A DNA stretch of 64,000 bases from Streptomyces sp. NRRL S-118 (GCF_000716335.1 NZ_KL591004.1:107910-171909); one strand, 5' to 3'. Positions 35,386 through 45,270 are shown, counted from the first letter of the stretch. Numbers and translations are program-made. The notes: generated by a model from the letters alone, not told the origin.

Positions 35386-36789
35386 TCAGAAGTTGATCAT
35401 GTGGCCGGCGAGTCCGTGCACGGCCTCCTTGACCGCCTCGCCCAGCGTCGGGTGGGCGTGGACGTTCCGCGCCACCTCGTGCACGGTCAGGTCCCACTGC
35501 TGGGCCAGCGTCAGCTCCGGCAGCAGCTCCGTCACGTCCGGACCGATCAGGTGCGCGCCGATGATCTCGCCGTACGTGGCGTCGCTGATCAGCTTCACGA
35601 AGCCCGTGGTGTCACCCAGTCCGTGCGCCTTGCCGTTCGCCATGAAGGGGAACTTCGCGACCTTGACGTCGAAGCCCTTCTCGCGCGCCTGCTCCTCGGT
35701 CCAGCCGAAGCTGGCGATCTGCGGCTGGCAGTACGTGGCCCGCGGGATCATCGGGTAGTCGAGCTCCATCGTCTCCGCGCCCGCGAGGGTCTCGGCGGCC
35801 ACGACACCCATCGCCTCGGCGGTGTGCGCGAGCATCAGCTTCGCCGTCACGTCACCGATCGCGTAGATGTGCGGCACGGAGGTGCGCGAACGCCCGTCGA
35901 CGTCGATGGCGCCGCGCTCGGTGAGCTTGACGCCCGTGTTCTCCAGGCCGTACCCCTCGACGTTCGGCGCGAAGCCGATCGCCTGGAGCACCTTGTCGGC
36001 CTCCAGGACCTGCTGCGTGCCGTCCTTGCCGGTGACCGTCACCCGCACCTGCGGGCCGGACTCGTCGATCGACTCGACCCGCGTCGACGTCAGCACGTCG
36101 ATGCCGAGCTTGCGGTACTGCTTCGCGAGCTCCGCCGAGACGTCCTTGTCCTCCAGCGGCGCGATCCGGTCCAGGAACTCGACGATGGTGACCTTCACGC
36201 CGTAGTTGTGCAGGACGTACGCGAACTCGATGCCGATGGCACCCGCGCCCGCGATCACGATGGAGCGCGGCAGGTCCTGGCTGACGATCTGCTCCTCGTA
36301 CGTGACGACCCGCTCGCTGCGCCGCGTGCCGGGCAGCAGGCGCGGGGTGGCGCCGGTCGCGATGATGCAGTGGTCGAACGAGATCGTGGTCGTGGCGCCG
36401 TCGCTCAGCGCGACCTGCAGGGTGTTCGCGTCCAGGAAGGTGCCCCGGCCGGTGAACTCCGTGATCTTGTTCTTCTTCATCAGGAAGTGGACGCCCTTGA
36501 CTCGGCCGTCCGCGACCGTGCGGCTGCGCCGGAACGCCTCGCCGTAGTCGAAGGACACCTGCCCGTCGACCTTGATGCCGTACGTCTTCGCCTCGTGCGT
36601 GAACAGGTGCGCCAGCTCGGCGTTGCGCAGCAGCGCCTTGGTGGGGATGCAGCCGACGTTCAGGCAGACACCGCCCCAGTACTTCTCCTCGACCACCGCG
36701 ACCCGCTTGCCCAACTGGGCGGCGCGGATGGCGGCGACGTATCCGCCGGGGCCTGCTCCGAGTACGACGACGTCGAAGCGGTCTGACAT
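35386..36789 (-). CDS. lpdA: Dihydrolipoyl dehydrogenase
   Basis: The 467-residue flavoprotein re-oxidises dihydrolipoamide of 2-oxoacid dehydrogenase or glycine cleavage complexes with NAD. It has the FAD site [12 protein letters not shown], the redox disulfide CLNVGC (Cys42 and Cys47) and an NAD-binding [13 protein letters not shown]. The C-terminal His-Glu pair is in [16 protein letters not shown]. Length is standard. No other complex subunit is encoded beside it, so it probably serves complexes encoded elsewhere. Confidence 0.95.
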   Translation of the reverse strand: MSDRFDVVVLGAGPGGYVAAIRAAQLGKRVAVVEEKYWGGVCLNVGCIPTKALLRNAELAHLFTHEAKTYGIKVDGQVSFDYGEAFRRSRTVADGRVKGVHFLMKKNKITEFTGRGTFLDANTLQVALSDGATTTISFDHCIIATGATPRLLPGTRRSERVVTYEEQIVSQDLPRSIVIAGAGAIGIEFAYVLHNYGVKVTIVEFLDRIAPLEDKDVSAELAKQYRKLGIDVLTSTRVESIDESGPQVRVTVTGKDGTQQVLEADKVLQAIGFAPNVEGYGLENTGVKLTERGAIDVDGRSRTSVPHIYAIGDVTAKLMLAHTAEAMGVVAAETLAGAETMELDYPMIPRATYCQPQIASFGWTEEQAREKGFDVKVAKFPFMANGKAHGLGDTTGFVKLISDATYGEIIGAHLIGPDVTELLPELTLAQQWDLTVHEVARNVHAHPTLGEAVKEAVHGLAGHMINF

Positions 36790-36904
36790 GGCTTGCTCCC
36801 CAGGTTGTGAGTGCGTGCGAGTCGTACGGGCCGTGCCGGGTGGTCGCGCCCGTGCCCACAGTAATCCCGGGGAGGAGCCGCCCGCCGACGGTGAGACGTA
36901 CGCC

Positions 36905-37624
36905 CTACTCCTCCCCGGCCAGCGTCAGCGCCCGCAGCTTGCGGCCCGCGTACCAGGTCGCCGCCACCGTCACCCCCGCCAGCAGCACCGTCGCCACCGG
37001 AAGGCCGACGTCCGAGGTGACCAGGCCCTCCCCGCTGACCTTCTCGGCGACCGCCAGCGCCCACTGCTGCACGCTCAGGGTGCGCGCCCCGGCGATGAGC
37101 GAACCGAACAGCGCCTCCCACACGAGCGCGTACACCAGCCCGATGACGACGGCGTGCCGGCTGACCGTGCCCAGCAACAGGAACAGCGCGCTGTACGCGA
37201 TCGAGGCCACCAGCGCCGCGATGGTGTACGCCACCGCCACCTGCTGGCCGTTGCCGTTGAGGATCATCCCGGCGAGGAACGTCGGCACCGCCGAGAAGAC
37301 CATGGTCACGGCGACCGCCACGGTGAACTTCGTGAGGATGATCGTGGGCCGCTTCACCGGCTTGGCGAGCAGGTAGACGATCGAACCGTCGTCGATCTCC
37401 GGCCCGATCGCGCCCGTTCCGGCGATGACGCCGATCAGCGGCACCATGGTGGCGAGCGCGAAACCGCCGAGGACGTCAGCGGCGATCTGGTCGTCGGCAC
37501 CGTTGAAGCCGCGGACGGCGGCCGCGATGAGCAGCAGCAGCCCGGGCAGGACGAAGAGGATCGCGGCCCGGCGGCGGCCGAGCAGCGCCCGGTAGGTGAG
37601 CCGGGCGACGGTGGGGTTGTACAT
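36905..37624 (-). CDS. ABC-2 type transporter permease
   Basis: The 239-residue protein has six hydrophobic helices (for example [16 protein letters not shown] and [20 protein letters not shown]). The cytoplasmic motif [22 protein letters not shown] is typical of ABC-2 permeases. It starts 34 bp after the ATPase gene and forms a transporter with it. The locus contains two permease and two ATPase genes in the order ATPase, permease, ATPase, permease. The substrate is unknown, and export is likely. Confidence 0.88.
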   Translation of the reverse strand: MYNPTVARLTYRALLGRRRAAILFVLPGLLLLIAAAVRGFNGADDQIAADVLGGFALATMVPLIGVIAGTGAIGPEIDDGSIVYLLAKPVKRPTIILTKFTVAVAVTMVFSAVPTFLAGMILNGNGQQVAVAYTIAALVASIAYSALFLLLGTVSRHAVVIGLVYALVWEALFGSLIAGARTLSVQQWALAVAEKVSGEGLVTSDVGLPVATVLLAGVTVAATWYAGRKLRALTLAGEE

Positions 37625-37658
37625 GGTCGAGGGTCCCTTCAGGCCGGCGCGGTGGCGC

Positions 37659-38570
37659 TCAGGCCGCGACGAGGTACGAGAAGACGGACTCGAGGGACTC
37701 GTCCGAGGGCGAGACCGTCAGCAGCCGGATCGAGTGCGCGCGGGCGACCTGCGGCAGCAGTTCGGTGAACCGCCCGAAGTCCACGGCCTGGATGCGCAGT
37801 CCGCCCTCCGCCAGGTCCACCTCGATGCCGGCCGTCGACGGGTCGGCGATCAGCGCGGCGGCCAGCGCCCGGTCGTCGCTGGACCGCACGAGGTAGCGGT
37901 GCGGACGGTCGGTCATCAGGCGCCGGATGCGGCGGAAGTCGCCGCTCGCCGCGTGCCGTCCGGCGACGATCACCTCGATGTGGGAGGCGAGCTGCTCGAC
38001 CTCCTCCAGGATGTGCGAGGAGAACAGGACCGTGCGGCCCTCCGCGCCCATCCGCCGCAGCAGGTCCATCAACTGCATGCGCTGGCGCGGGTCCATGCCG
38101 TTGAACGGCTCGTCCAGCAGCAGCACCGACGGCTCGTGCACCAGCGCCGACGCCATCTTCACGCGCTGGCGCATGCCCTTGCTGTACGTCGCGACCTTGC
38201 GGTCCTGCGCGTACTCCATCTCGACCGTGGCGAGGGCGCGTTGCGCCTCGGCGGCGCCCAGGCCGTGCAGTTCCGCGTTGGCGACGACGAACTCGCGGCC
38301 GGTGAGGAAGTCGTACATCGCTTCGCGCTCCGGTACGACGCCGATCCGCCGGTACACGGACTCGTTGCGCCAGATCGGTTCGCCGTCCAGGGTGACGGTG
38401 CCGGTGGAGGGGGCGAGGAAGCCGCCCATCATGTTGATCAGGGTGGACTTCCCGGCGCCGTTGGGGCCGAGCAGGCCCGTCACACCGGGACCGATGGTCA
38501 TGGTGACGTCATTGACGGCGACGACGTTGCCGAACCACCGTGAGGCGTGCTCGATGTGGAGAGTGCTCAT
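37659..38570 (-). CDS. ABC transporter ATP-binding protein
   Basis: The 303-residue ATPase has Walker A GPNGAGKST, the signature segment YSKGMRQRVKMASAL, Walker B VLLLDEPFNGMD and the switch His in SSHILEEVE. A C-terminal extension of about 80 residues follows the nucleotide-binding domain, as in drug/antibiotic-type exporters. It lies 49 bp downstream of the first permease gene, so all four transporter genes may share one transcript. Confidence 0.92.
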   Translation of the reverse strand: MSTLHIEHASRWFGNVVAVNDVTMTIGPGVTGLLGPNGAGKSTLINMMGGFLAPSTGTVTLDGEPIWRNESVYRRIGVVPEREAMYDFLTGREFVVANAELHGLGAAEAQRALATVEMEYAQDRKVATYSKGMRQRVKMASALVHEPSVLLLDEPFNGMDPRQRMQLMDLLRRMGAEGRTVLFSSHILEEVEQLASHIEVIVAGRHAASGDFRRIRRLMTDRPHRYLVRSSDDRALAAALIADPSTAGIEVDLAEGGLRIQAVDFGRFTELLPQVARAHSIRLLTVSPSDESLESVFSYLVAA

Positions 38571-38619
38571 GGGCGCAGCCCCTTCCCCGGAAGGGTGGTG
38601 ATGGGTGACGAGTGGGAGC

Positions 38620-39498
38620 TCACAGCCCGACCTTTCGGTAGCGGCGCATCAGGACGCCGTAGGAGCCGGCGATCAGCGCGAGGACGACCAGCAGGTACAC
38701 CGCGCCGGCGCCGGCGCCCGGTCCGGCCTCGGCCGGGAAGGACGACGTGGCGCCCAGGAAGGCGGTCTGCACGCCGTCGACGAGGGTGACGGGGGAGAAC
38801 AGGCCGAGCCACGGGACGGCGTCCAGCGAGTCGGTGCTCCAGGCGATGGCCTGGAGGGTGGTGACGGCGCCGTACGAGATGGTGAGGGCGGCGATGACGG
38901 CGGCGACGCCGAAGCCGCGGCGGGGCGTCAGCGCCGCCAGTACCAGCCCGATCCCGCCGAAGAGCAGTGACAGCAGCGCCACGGAGACCAACCCCTGTGC
39001 GAAGCCCTTGGTCTGGTCGGCGAAGTCCATCTTCGCCAGCAGAGACCCGATGTAGAGGATGAGCAGCGGCGACGCGGTGAGGACGAACAGCGCCGACGCC
39101 ATCGCGCCGTACTTGGCGAGCACGTAGTCGACGCGCTCGATGGGGCGGGAGAAGTACAGCGGGACGGTCTTGAAGCGCAGGTCCCTCGAGACCGACTGCG
39201 GCGCCTGGGCCGCCAGGAACAGCCCGATGACGGCCTGGGTGAAGATCGCGTACCGGGTGTACTCCAGCGGCAGCTCGTTGAGCTTGGTGGCGACGGCCAC
39301 CGCCACGACGATCAGCGCCGGGACGCACATCACCGCGAAGAGGATCATCGGCAGCACCTTGGACTTGGCGCTGCGGCCCAGTCCGTACGCGCCGCGCAGC
39401 GACTGCGAGAACAGCGACCGGCGCGCGTAGGCGCGGCCCAGGCGCGGCCCGTCGTAGTTGCGGTAGCCGATGTTGTGGATGCGGGTTTCGGCACTCAT
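38620..39498 (-). CDS. ABC-2 type transporter permease
   Basis: The 292-residue protein has several helices (MILFAVMCVPALIVVAVAVAT, YAIFTQAVIGLFLAAQAP, VYLLVVLALIAGSYGVLM). The conserved FKTVPLYFSRPIERVDYVLAKY resembles the equivalent loop in the other permease of this locus. The start overlaps the upstream ATPase stop by four bases (ATGA). It forms a transporter with that ATPase, or both pairs assemble into one mixed complex. Confidence 0.88.
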   Translation of the reverse strand: MSAETRIHNIGYRNYDGPRLGRAYARRSLFSQSLRGAYGLGRSAKSKVLPMILFAVMCVPALIVVAVAVATKLNELPLEYTRYAIFTQAVIGLFLAAQAPQSVSRDLRFKTVPLYFSRPIERVDYVLAKYGAMASALFVLTASPLLILYIGSLLAKMDFADQTKGFAQGLVSVALLSLLFGGIGLVLAALTPRRGFGVAAVIAALTISYGAVTTLQAIAWSTDSLDAVPWLGLFSPVTLVDGVQTAFLGATSSFPAEAGPGAGAGAVYLLVVLALIAGSYGVLMRRYRKVGL

Positions 39499-40475
39499 CG
39501 GGCCTGCACCTCCAGGGACTGGGCGGCGGCCGCTTCGGTGCCCGGGCGGAAGACCTCGGCGATGTGGTGGCGGCGCTGTTCCATGCGGACGAGACCGAGG
39601 CCGAGGCCGGCGACGGTGTCACGGACGAGGTCGTACGTCTCCTCGCCGGTCGCCTCCAGCAGCAGGATGTGCCCCGCGCCCGGCAGACCGTCCTCCACGC
39701 CCGCGTGGAGGGTGATTCCGGCGGCGGTGAGCGCCTTGCGCAGGGCTGCCGTGCCGTCGGGGTGGGTGTCCGTGTCGGTCACCTCGACCGCGAGGGTGGT
39801 GGTGATCCGGGTGAAGTCGCTGGTGGAGCTGGAGCGCAGCAGCCGGCCGCCGTCGATGACGACGACGTGGTCACAGGTGCGTTCGAGCTCGCCGAGCAGG
39901 TGCGAGGTGACCAGGACCGAGATGCCGAAGTCCGTGTACACGCGCCGGATCAGACCGAGCATCTCGTCGCGGCCGACCGGGTCCAGGCCGTTGGTCGGCT
40001 CGTCGAGGAGCACCAGCTTCGGGTCGTGGACCAGGGCCTGCGCGAGCTTCACACGCTGCTTCATGCCGGTCGAGTAGCCGCCGATGGGCCGGTAGCGCTC
40101 CTCGTACAGGCCGACGTGGCGCAGGGTGTCGGCGGTGCGCTCCCGGGCCGCGGTGGGCGGCAGGCCGGCCATGCGCGCCATGTGGACGACGAACTCGGTG
40201 GCCGACACGTCGGGCGGCAGGCAGTCGTGCTCGGGCATGTAGCCGACCCGCTCACGGATGGCGGCGCCGCTGGTGGCGACGTCGAGGCCGAGGACCTCGG
40301 CGCGGCCCTCGGTGGCGGGGGACAGGCCCAGCAGAATCTTGATCATGGTGGACTTGCCGGCTCCGTTGGCACCCACCAGTCCGGTCACACCGGGCCCGAT
40401 GTCCAGGGAGAGCCGGTCGAGAGCGGTCACCCGGGGGAACCGCTTGCTGAGGCTTTCGGTCGCGATCACAGTCAC
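39495..40475 (-). CDS. ABC transporter ATP-binding protein
   Basis: The 326-residue ATPase has Walker A GANGAGKST, signature YSTGMKQRVKLAQAL, Walker B VLLDEPTNGLD and switch His in TSHLLGELE. A C-terminal domain of about 90 residues follows. The GTG at 40475 gives MTVIATESLSKRFP. No ribosome binding site is visible, and the transcript could be nearly leaderless. A longer frame to 40646 adds residues rich in Pro and Arg that do not look coding. It is the first gene of the four-gene transporter operon. Confidence 0.9.
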   Translation of the reverse strand: MTVIATESLSKRFPRVTALDRLSLDIGPGVTGLVGANGAGKSTMIKILLGLSPATEGRAEVLGLDVATSGAAIRERVGYMPEHDCLPPDVSATEFVVHMARMAGLPPTAARERTADTLRHVGLYEERYRPIGGYSTGMKQRVKLAQALVHDPKLVLLDEPTNGLDPVGRDEMLGLIRRVYTDFGISVLVTSHLLGELERTCDHVVVIDGGRLLRSSSTSDFTRITTTLAVEVTDTDTHPDGTAALRKALTAAGITLHAGVEDGLPGAGHILLLEATGEETYDLVRDTVAGLGLGLVRMEQRRHHIAEVFRPGTEAAAAQSLEVQAR

Positions 40476-40670
40476 GTCATCGACGGTAGTGGCGCACACC
40501 ACAGCGGTCGTCAGACCTGGCGGCTGGATCCGTGTCCGACTCCAGGCGTACGGGCCCGTAGGGGGAGACCTCCTGGGGTCGGGTCCGGGCGGCGGAACCT
40601 GAGGGTCACCCGGGGCGTCCTGCCGCGTCATCCACAGAGCGTGCACGACCCTTGACTCAGCCGCAGGGCA

Positions 40671-40699
40671 TTGTCACATTCATCAGTGTCAAGTTACGG
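40671..40699 (+). promoter_or_regulatory. Promoter with overlapping inverted repeat, M24-hydrolase operon
   Basis: TTGTCAC and GTGTCAA (six of seven complementary positions) are separated by 8 bp. The words TGTCA also form a direct repeat. TTGTCA can act as -35, with TTACGG 17 bp downstream as -10. The repeat would then overlap the promoter, which suits a repressor site. Confidence 0.4.
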
Positions 40700-40739
40700 G
40701 CGGGTGGAGCATTTCCGCACACGGGACGGACGGGGTGGC

Positions 40740-41585
40740 ATGGGTTCTGTCGGGACGGCCGTACGCACCACGGAGGAGCTGCGCGGCTTCAGGGAGGTGC
40801 AGCGCCTGGCCTACGCGTGCGCGGAGGCCGTCGCCGCGCAGCTCAAACCGGGCGTGACCGAACGGGAGGCGGCGCGGATGCAGCGCGAGTGGCTCCGCGA
40901 ACGGGGCGTGCGGGACTGGTTCCACCGTCCGTTCGCCTGGTTCGGCGACCGCACGGCGTTCGTGAACTTCCGGGTACCGCTGCAGTTCTTCCCCACCGAC
41001 CGGCGGCTGGAGGCGGGGATGCCGTTCATCCTCGACATGGCCCCGGTCCACAACGGCTTCACCGCCGACATCGGCTACTCGGGCTGCCTCGGGCTGAACC
41101 CCGTCCACGACCGGCTGCTCGCCGACCTGCGCGCACACCGGGAGCTGATCCTGCGCGAGGTGCGCGAGCGCCGCCCGCTGCGGGAGATCTACGAGGACGT
41201 GGACCGGCTGATGGTGCGGCAGGGGTACGCCAACCGGCACCGCGCGTACCCCTTCGGCGTGATCGCCCACAAGGTGGACCGGGTCAAGGAGCGCCGCTGG
41301 TCGCCGACGCTCTTCGGGTTCGGCACGCAGGCGCTCAGGGGACTGGCGAGCGACGCCCTGCACGGCCACCGGGAGGGATGGTCGCCGCTGTGGTCGCCGT
41401 ACCGGTTCTCCGACCACCCGCCGCGGCCGGGGCTGTGGGCGGTCGAGCCGCACCTCGGGTTCCGGGGTACGGGTGCGAAGTTCGAAGAGCTCCTGGTCGT
41501 CACGGACTCCCGGGACCCGGAGCAGAGTGCGTTCTGGCTGGACGACGATCTGCCGCACGTGCGGCGCTGGGCGGAGGAAGCGTGA
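40740..41585 (+). CDS. M24-family metallopeptidase-like protein
   Basis: The 281-residue protein has the pita-bread fold of aminopeptidase P/creatinase relatives. GMPFILDMAPVHNGFTADIGYSG holds Asp ligands, and the last part reads GLWAVEPHLGFRGTGAKFEELLVVT. The usual His of HGxGH is not obvious in the middle section (YPFGVIAHKVDRVKE has a possible substitute). A true peptidase role is therefore uncertain. The following hydrolase-SDR gene overlaps its stop (GTGA), so the two products probably work on the same substrate. Confidence 0.75.
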   Translation: MGSVGTAVRTTEELRGFREVQRLAYACAEAVAAQLKPGVTEREAARMQREWLRERGVRDWFHRPFAWFGDRTAFVNFRVPLQFFPTDRRLEAGMPFILDMAPVHNGFTADIGYSGCLGLNPVHDRLLADLRAHRELILREVRERRPLREIYEDVDRLMVRQGYANRHRAYPFGVIAHKVDRVKERRWSPTLFGFGTQALRGLASDALHGHREGWSPLWSPYRFSDHPPRPGLWAVEPHLGFRGTGAKFEELLVVTDSRDPEQSAFWLDDDLPHVRRWAEEA

Positions 41586-43348
41586 GTCTGCAAGGCGCGC
41601 GGGAGCGCTGGGTCCGTACGGGCGGCATCGAGCTGTGCGTCGCCGAGCTGGGCGACGCCGGGCGGCCCACCGTGGTGCTCGTCCACGGTTATCCGGACTC
41701 CAAGGAGGTGTGGTCCGAGGTCGCCGCCCGGCTCGCCGGCCACTTCCACGTCGTGCTGTACGACGTGCGGGGCCACGGCCGGTCCACCGCGCCGAAACCG
41801 CTGCGCGGCGGGTTCACGCTGGAGAAGCTGACGGACGACTTCCTGGCGGTCGCCGACGCGGTCAGCCCGGACCGGCCGGTGCACCTGGTCGGCCACGACT
41901 GGGGTTCGGTGCAGTCCTGGGAGTTCGTCACGGTCGGTCGCACCGAGGGCCGCATCGCGTCCTTCACCTCGATCTCCGGGCCGTCCCTGGACCACTTCGG
42001 GCACTGGATCAAGCAGCGGATGTCCCGGCCCACCCCGCGCAGGGTCGGCCAGCTCCTCGGCCAGGGCGCCAAGTCCTGGTACGTCTACCTGCTCCACACG
42101 CCCGTACTGCCCGAGGCGCTGTGGCGCGGGCCGCTCGGCAAGCGCTGGCCGTCGATCGTGCGCCGCATCGAGAAGGTGCCGGACGACGGCTACCCGACCC
42201 CGTCGCTGCCCGTCGACGCGGCGCACGGCGCCTGGCTGTACCGGGACAACGTCAGGGCACGGCTGCGGCGTCCCCGTGCTGACGCGTACGCCCACGCGCC
42301 CGTGCAGCTGATCACCCCGACCGGTGACGTCTTCCTGTCCGAGCGGCTCTACGACGAGCTGGCGCGGTGGGCCCCGCAGCTGGTGCGCCGGACGCTGCCG
42401 GCCAGGCACTGGGTGCCGCGGACCCGGCCGGACCAGCTCGCCGCGTGGATCTCCGAGTTCGTGTCGGCGCACGAGGAGCAGGGCGGCGAGCTGCCGGCTC
42501 CGGTCGCCTCGGGGCGGCGCCACGCCGACCGGTTCGGCGGGCAGCTCGTGCTGGTCACGGGCGCGGCCAGCGGCATCGGGCGGGCCACCGCCTTCGCGTT
42601 CGCCGAGGCGGGCGCCCGGGTCGTGGCGGTCGACCGGGACGCGGAGGGCGCGTACCGGACGGCCGAGCTGGCCCGGCTGATCGGGGCGCCCGAGGCGTGG
42701 GGCGAGGTGGTGGACGTCGGCGACGAGCAGGCGATGGAGAAGCTCGCCGAGAAGGTCGCCGCCGAGTACGGCGTCGTGGACGTCCTGGTGAACAACGCCG
42801 GGATCGGCATGTCCGGCTCGTTCCTGGAGACCACGAGCGAGGACTGGAAGAAGGTCCTCGACGTCAACCTGTGGGGCGTCATCCACGGCTGCCGCGTCTT
42901 CGGCCGGCAGATGGCCGACCGGGGGCAGGGCGGCCACATCGTCAACACCGCGTCGGCCGCGGCCTTCCTGCCGTCGCGCGTGCTGCCCGCGTACAGCGCC
43001 TCGAAGGCGGCGGTGCTGATGCTCAGCGAGTGCCTGCGCGCCGAACTGGCCGGCCGGGGCATCGGGGTCACCGCGATATGCCCGGGCCTGGTCAACACCA
43101 ACATCACCGCGACAGCGCACTTCGCCGGGGCGTCGGCGGAGGAGGAGAGCCGGAGGCAGCGGAAGACCGCCCGGCTGTACGGGCTGCGCAACTACCCGCC
43201 GGAGAAGGTCGCCGACGCGATCCTGCGCGCCGTGGTGCGCAACGAGGCAGTGGTACCGGTCACCCCGGAGGCCCGCGGGGCGTACCTGCTGTCCCGCATC
43301 GCCCCGCGGAGTCTGCGGGCCATCGCCCGGCTGAAGCCCCCTGTGTAG
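41582..43348 (+). CDS. Alpha/beta hydrolase fused to a short-chain dehydrogenase
   Basis: The 588-residue protein joins two enzymes. Residues about 1-300 form an alpha/beta hydrolase of the epoxide hydrolase/dehalogenase type (VLVHGYPDSKEVW, nucleophile Asp in LVGHDWGSVQSWE, catalytic His in ARHWVPRTRPDQ). Residues about 320-588 form an SDR with TGAASGIGRA, VNNAGIGMSG, Ser in NTASAAAFLP and the YSASK catalytic pair. A fused chain suggests consecutive steps, for example opening an epoxide or ester and then oxidising the alcohol, but the substrate is not known. The start overlaps the M24-like gene by four bases. Confidence 0.88.
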   Translation: MSLQGARERWVRTGGIELCVAELGDAGRPTVVLVHGYPDSKEVWSEVAARLAGHFHVVLYDVRGHGRSTAPKPLRGGFTLEKLTDDFLAVADAVSPDRPVHLVGHDWGSVQSWEFVTVGRTEGRIASFTSISGPSLDHFGHWIKQRMSRPTPRRVGQLLGQGAKSWYVYLLHTPVLPEALWRGPLGKRWPSIVRRIEKVPDDGYPTPSLPVDAAHGAWLYRDNVRARLRRPRADAYAHAPVQLITPTGDVFLSERLYDELARWAPQLVRRTLPARHWVPRTRPDQLAAWISEFVSAHEEQGGELPAPVASGRRHADRFGGQLVLVTGAASGIGRATAFAFAEAGARVVAVDRDAEGAYRTAELARLIGAPEAWGEVVDVGDEQAMEKLAEKVAAEYGVVDVLVNNAGIGMSGSFLETTSEDWKKVLDVNLWGVIHGCRVFGRQMADRGQGGHIVNTASAAAFLPSRVLPAYSASKAAVLMLSECLRAELAGRGIGVTAICPGLVNTNITATAHFAGASAEEESRRQRKTARLYGLRNYPPEKVADAILRAVVRNEAVVPVTPEARGAYLLSRIAPRSLRAIARLKPPV

Positions 43349-43428
43349 CCCGGTCGTCAGGCAGGCGACGTACGATCCCCCGCACAGGGGAGCGCACATC
43401 GGGGCAGACAGGGCAGCAGGGAGCGGGC

Positions 43429-44364
43429 GTGGACGAGCGGGACGAGTACCGGATCGAGGACCTGGCGCATCTCAGCGGCGCCACGGTCCGCACCATCCGC
43501 GCCTACCAGGACCGTGGCCTGCTGCCCAAACCGGAGCGGCGGGGCCGGTCGAACGTGTACGGCACCGCCCACCTGACCCGGCTGCGCCAGATCGCCGACC
43601 TGCTGGACCGCGGCTACACCCTCGCCTCCATCAAGGAGTTGCTGGAGGCGTGGGACGCCGGCCGCGGTCTGGGCGGCGTCCTCGGGCTGGTCGCCGAGGT
43701 GGACGGCCCGTGGACGGACGAGGAGGCGGACCGGATCACGCGCGCCGAGCTGGAGGCCACCTTCGGCGGCACCACCGACGAGCAGGCCGTGGAGGAGGCC
43801 ATCGAGCTCGGCGTGCTGGAGCGCATCCCGGGACGCGACGACGAGTTCCTGGTCCCGAGTCCGCAAGAGCTGTCCGTGGCGGCCGAGTTGTACGCGGCCG
43901 GGGTGCCCCTGCTCGCGATCTCCGGTCATCTGCGGGAACTTCGCGGCCAGGTGGAGCACATAGCCAACCGTTTCCTGGAGTTCACCACGGAGCACGTCTT
44001 CGCGCGCTACCTGGAGCACCGCCCGCCGTCGGACGCGGACGCGGCGGAGGCGGCGACGATGGTGCGGCGGCTGCGGCCGCTCGCCCAGCAGACGGTGGAC
44101 GCCGAACTCGCCCGCGCCATGCGGACGATCGCCACCCGGCACCTGCAGCAACACCTCGCACCCGGCACTCCGCCACCGCAGGACGACAAGTCGCGCTCCG
44201 TGACCCTGCCCGCCGCGACGATCCGGGCCGTTCATCAGCTCGTCGGGCCGGAGAACGCGTCGGCGTTCATCACCGCTGCCACCGAACGCGAGCTGCACGC
44301 ACGGACCTTGGACGCCCTGACGGCAAACCCCGTCCCGCGGGGTGAGGCTGGGCAAAAGCCTTGA
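43429..44364 (+). CDS. MerR family transcriptional regulator
   Basis: The 311-residue protein has an N-terminal MerR winged helix-turn-helix: YRIEDLAHLSGATVRTIRAY, then GLLPKPERRGRSNVYG. A helical dimerisation region and a long C-terminal part follow. The final 60 residues (SVTLPAATIRAVHQLVGPENA) read like a small ribbon-helix or antitoxin-type segment. It has no metal-binding cysteines. GGGAG precedes the GTG start. Following the hydrolase-SDR gene by 80 bp on the same strand, it may regulate that operon or itself. Confidence 0.88.
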   Translation: MDERDEYRIEDLAHLSGATVRTIRAYQDRGLLPKPERRGRSNVYGTAHLTRLRQIADLLDRGYTLASIKELLEAWDAGRGLGGVLGLVAEVDGPWTDEEADRITRAELEATFGGTTDEQAVEEAIELGVLERIPGRDDEFLVPSPQELSVAAELYAAGVPLLAISGHLRELRGQVEHIANRFLEFTTEHVFARYLEHRPPSDADAAEAATMVRRLRPLAQQTVDAELARAMRTIATRHLQQHLAPGTPPPQDDKSRSVTLPAATIRAVHQLVGPENASAFITAATERELHARTLDALTANPVPRGEAGQKP

Positions 44365-44377
44365 GAACCAAGGCTGG

Positions 44378-44431
44378 TTGTCCACAGAATCGTCAATTCC
44401 CCTGTGGATAACACCAGTTAGTTGTGGACCA
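44378..44431. promoter_or_regulatory. DnaA box group between merR and kptA
   Basis: Three boxes lie within 54 bp: TTGTCCACA on the plus strand at 44378-44386, TTATCCACA on the minus strand at 44403-44411, and a one-mismatch box (TGGTCCACA) on the minus strand at 44423-44431. The spacings are 25 and 20 bp. The first two boxes face each other. The group lies about 60-110 bp upstream of the phosphotransferase start, so it could also affect its promoter. Confidence 0.6.
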
Positions 44432-44489
44432 AACCTGTCGCGGGGAATTTCCATGGCGCCGAGTGCGTGATCCCTGACACGCTGCGAGC

Positions 44490-45041
44490 ATGAAGGACAT
44501 GGACGACAGACGCACCGTGAAGGTGTCGAAGTACCTGTCGAAACACCTGCGCCACCAGCCCGAGCGGATCGGGCTCGCACTCGACCCGCACGGCTGGGTC
44601 GCGATCGACGATCTGCTGCGGGCCACCGCGGAACACGGCATGCGCATCAGCCGTGCCGAACTGGAGCACGTCGTCGCCGTCAACGACAAGCGGCGCTTCA
44701 CGATCGACGGCGAGCGGATCCGCGCCAACCAGGGCCATACGGTCGACGTGGACCTCGACCTGCCGCCGGCGGAACCGCCCGCGTACCTCTACCACGGCAC
44801 GGTCGCCCACGCCCTGCCCGCGATCCGTGCCGAGGGCCTGCGCCCCATGGCCCGTCACCACGTCCACCTGTCCCCGGACCGGGAGACCGCGACCCGCGTC
44901 GGGGCACGCCGCGGCCGGCCCGTGGTGCTGTCCGTCGACGCGGGCGCGATGCACCGCGACGGCCATGTCTTCCACGTCACGGCCAACGGCGTCTGGCTCA
45001 CCGACACCGTGCCCCCGGCGTACCTGCGCTTTCCGAGCTGA
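44490..45041 (+). CDS. kptA: RNA 2'-phosphotransferase (KptA/Tpt1 family)
   Basis: The 183-residue protein has the family pattern: [18 protein letters not shown] with catalytic Arg/His, the second-domain segment [19 protein letters not shown], and [19 protein letters not shown]. Tpt1 transfers a 2'-phosphate to NAD; in fungi this finishes tRNA splicing. Bacteria lack that pathway, so the natural substrate is unclear and may be RNA or ADP-ribosylated ends. An ATG nine bases further in is an alternative start. The upstream DnaA boxes are noteworthy. Confidence 0.9.
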   Translation: MKDMDDRRTVKVSKYLSKHLRHQPERIGLALDPHGWVAIDDLLRATAEHGMRISRAELEHVVAVNDKRRFTIDGERIRANQGHTVDVDLDLPPAEPPAYLYHGTVAHALPAIRAEGLRPMARHHVHLSPDRETATRVGARRGRPVVLSVDAGAMHRDGHVFHVTANGVWLTDTVPPAYLRFPS

Positions 45042-45153
45042 GGGCCCGGCACCGGCCTACGCGGCGGGTGCGGACCGGCCGCGGCCCGCGACGCGGCGGG
45101 GGAGGCGGGCGGCGCGGTGGGTGCGGGCCGGCGCGTTCAGCAAGCGGCAACGC

Positions 45154-45270
45154 GGCGGGTGCGGGACTGCGCGGCTCAGGGTGCGCGGCGCACCGCGGGC
45201 GGGCCTGCGCGGCTCAGGTTGCGTGGCGCGGCGCGTGCGGGACTGCGCAGCCCGAGGGCACGCACCGGCG
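45154..45270. repeat. Imperfect GC-rich tandem repeat, about 37-40-bp unit, three copies
   Basis: Each unit carries GCGGG-GCGGGxCTGCGCGGCTCAGG followed by a TGCGxGGCGC block. The third copy is the most diverged. They lie in the 278-bp gap between two convergent genes, and I see no gene or clear terminator there. Confidence 0.6.
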
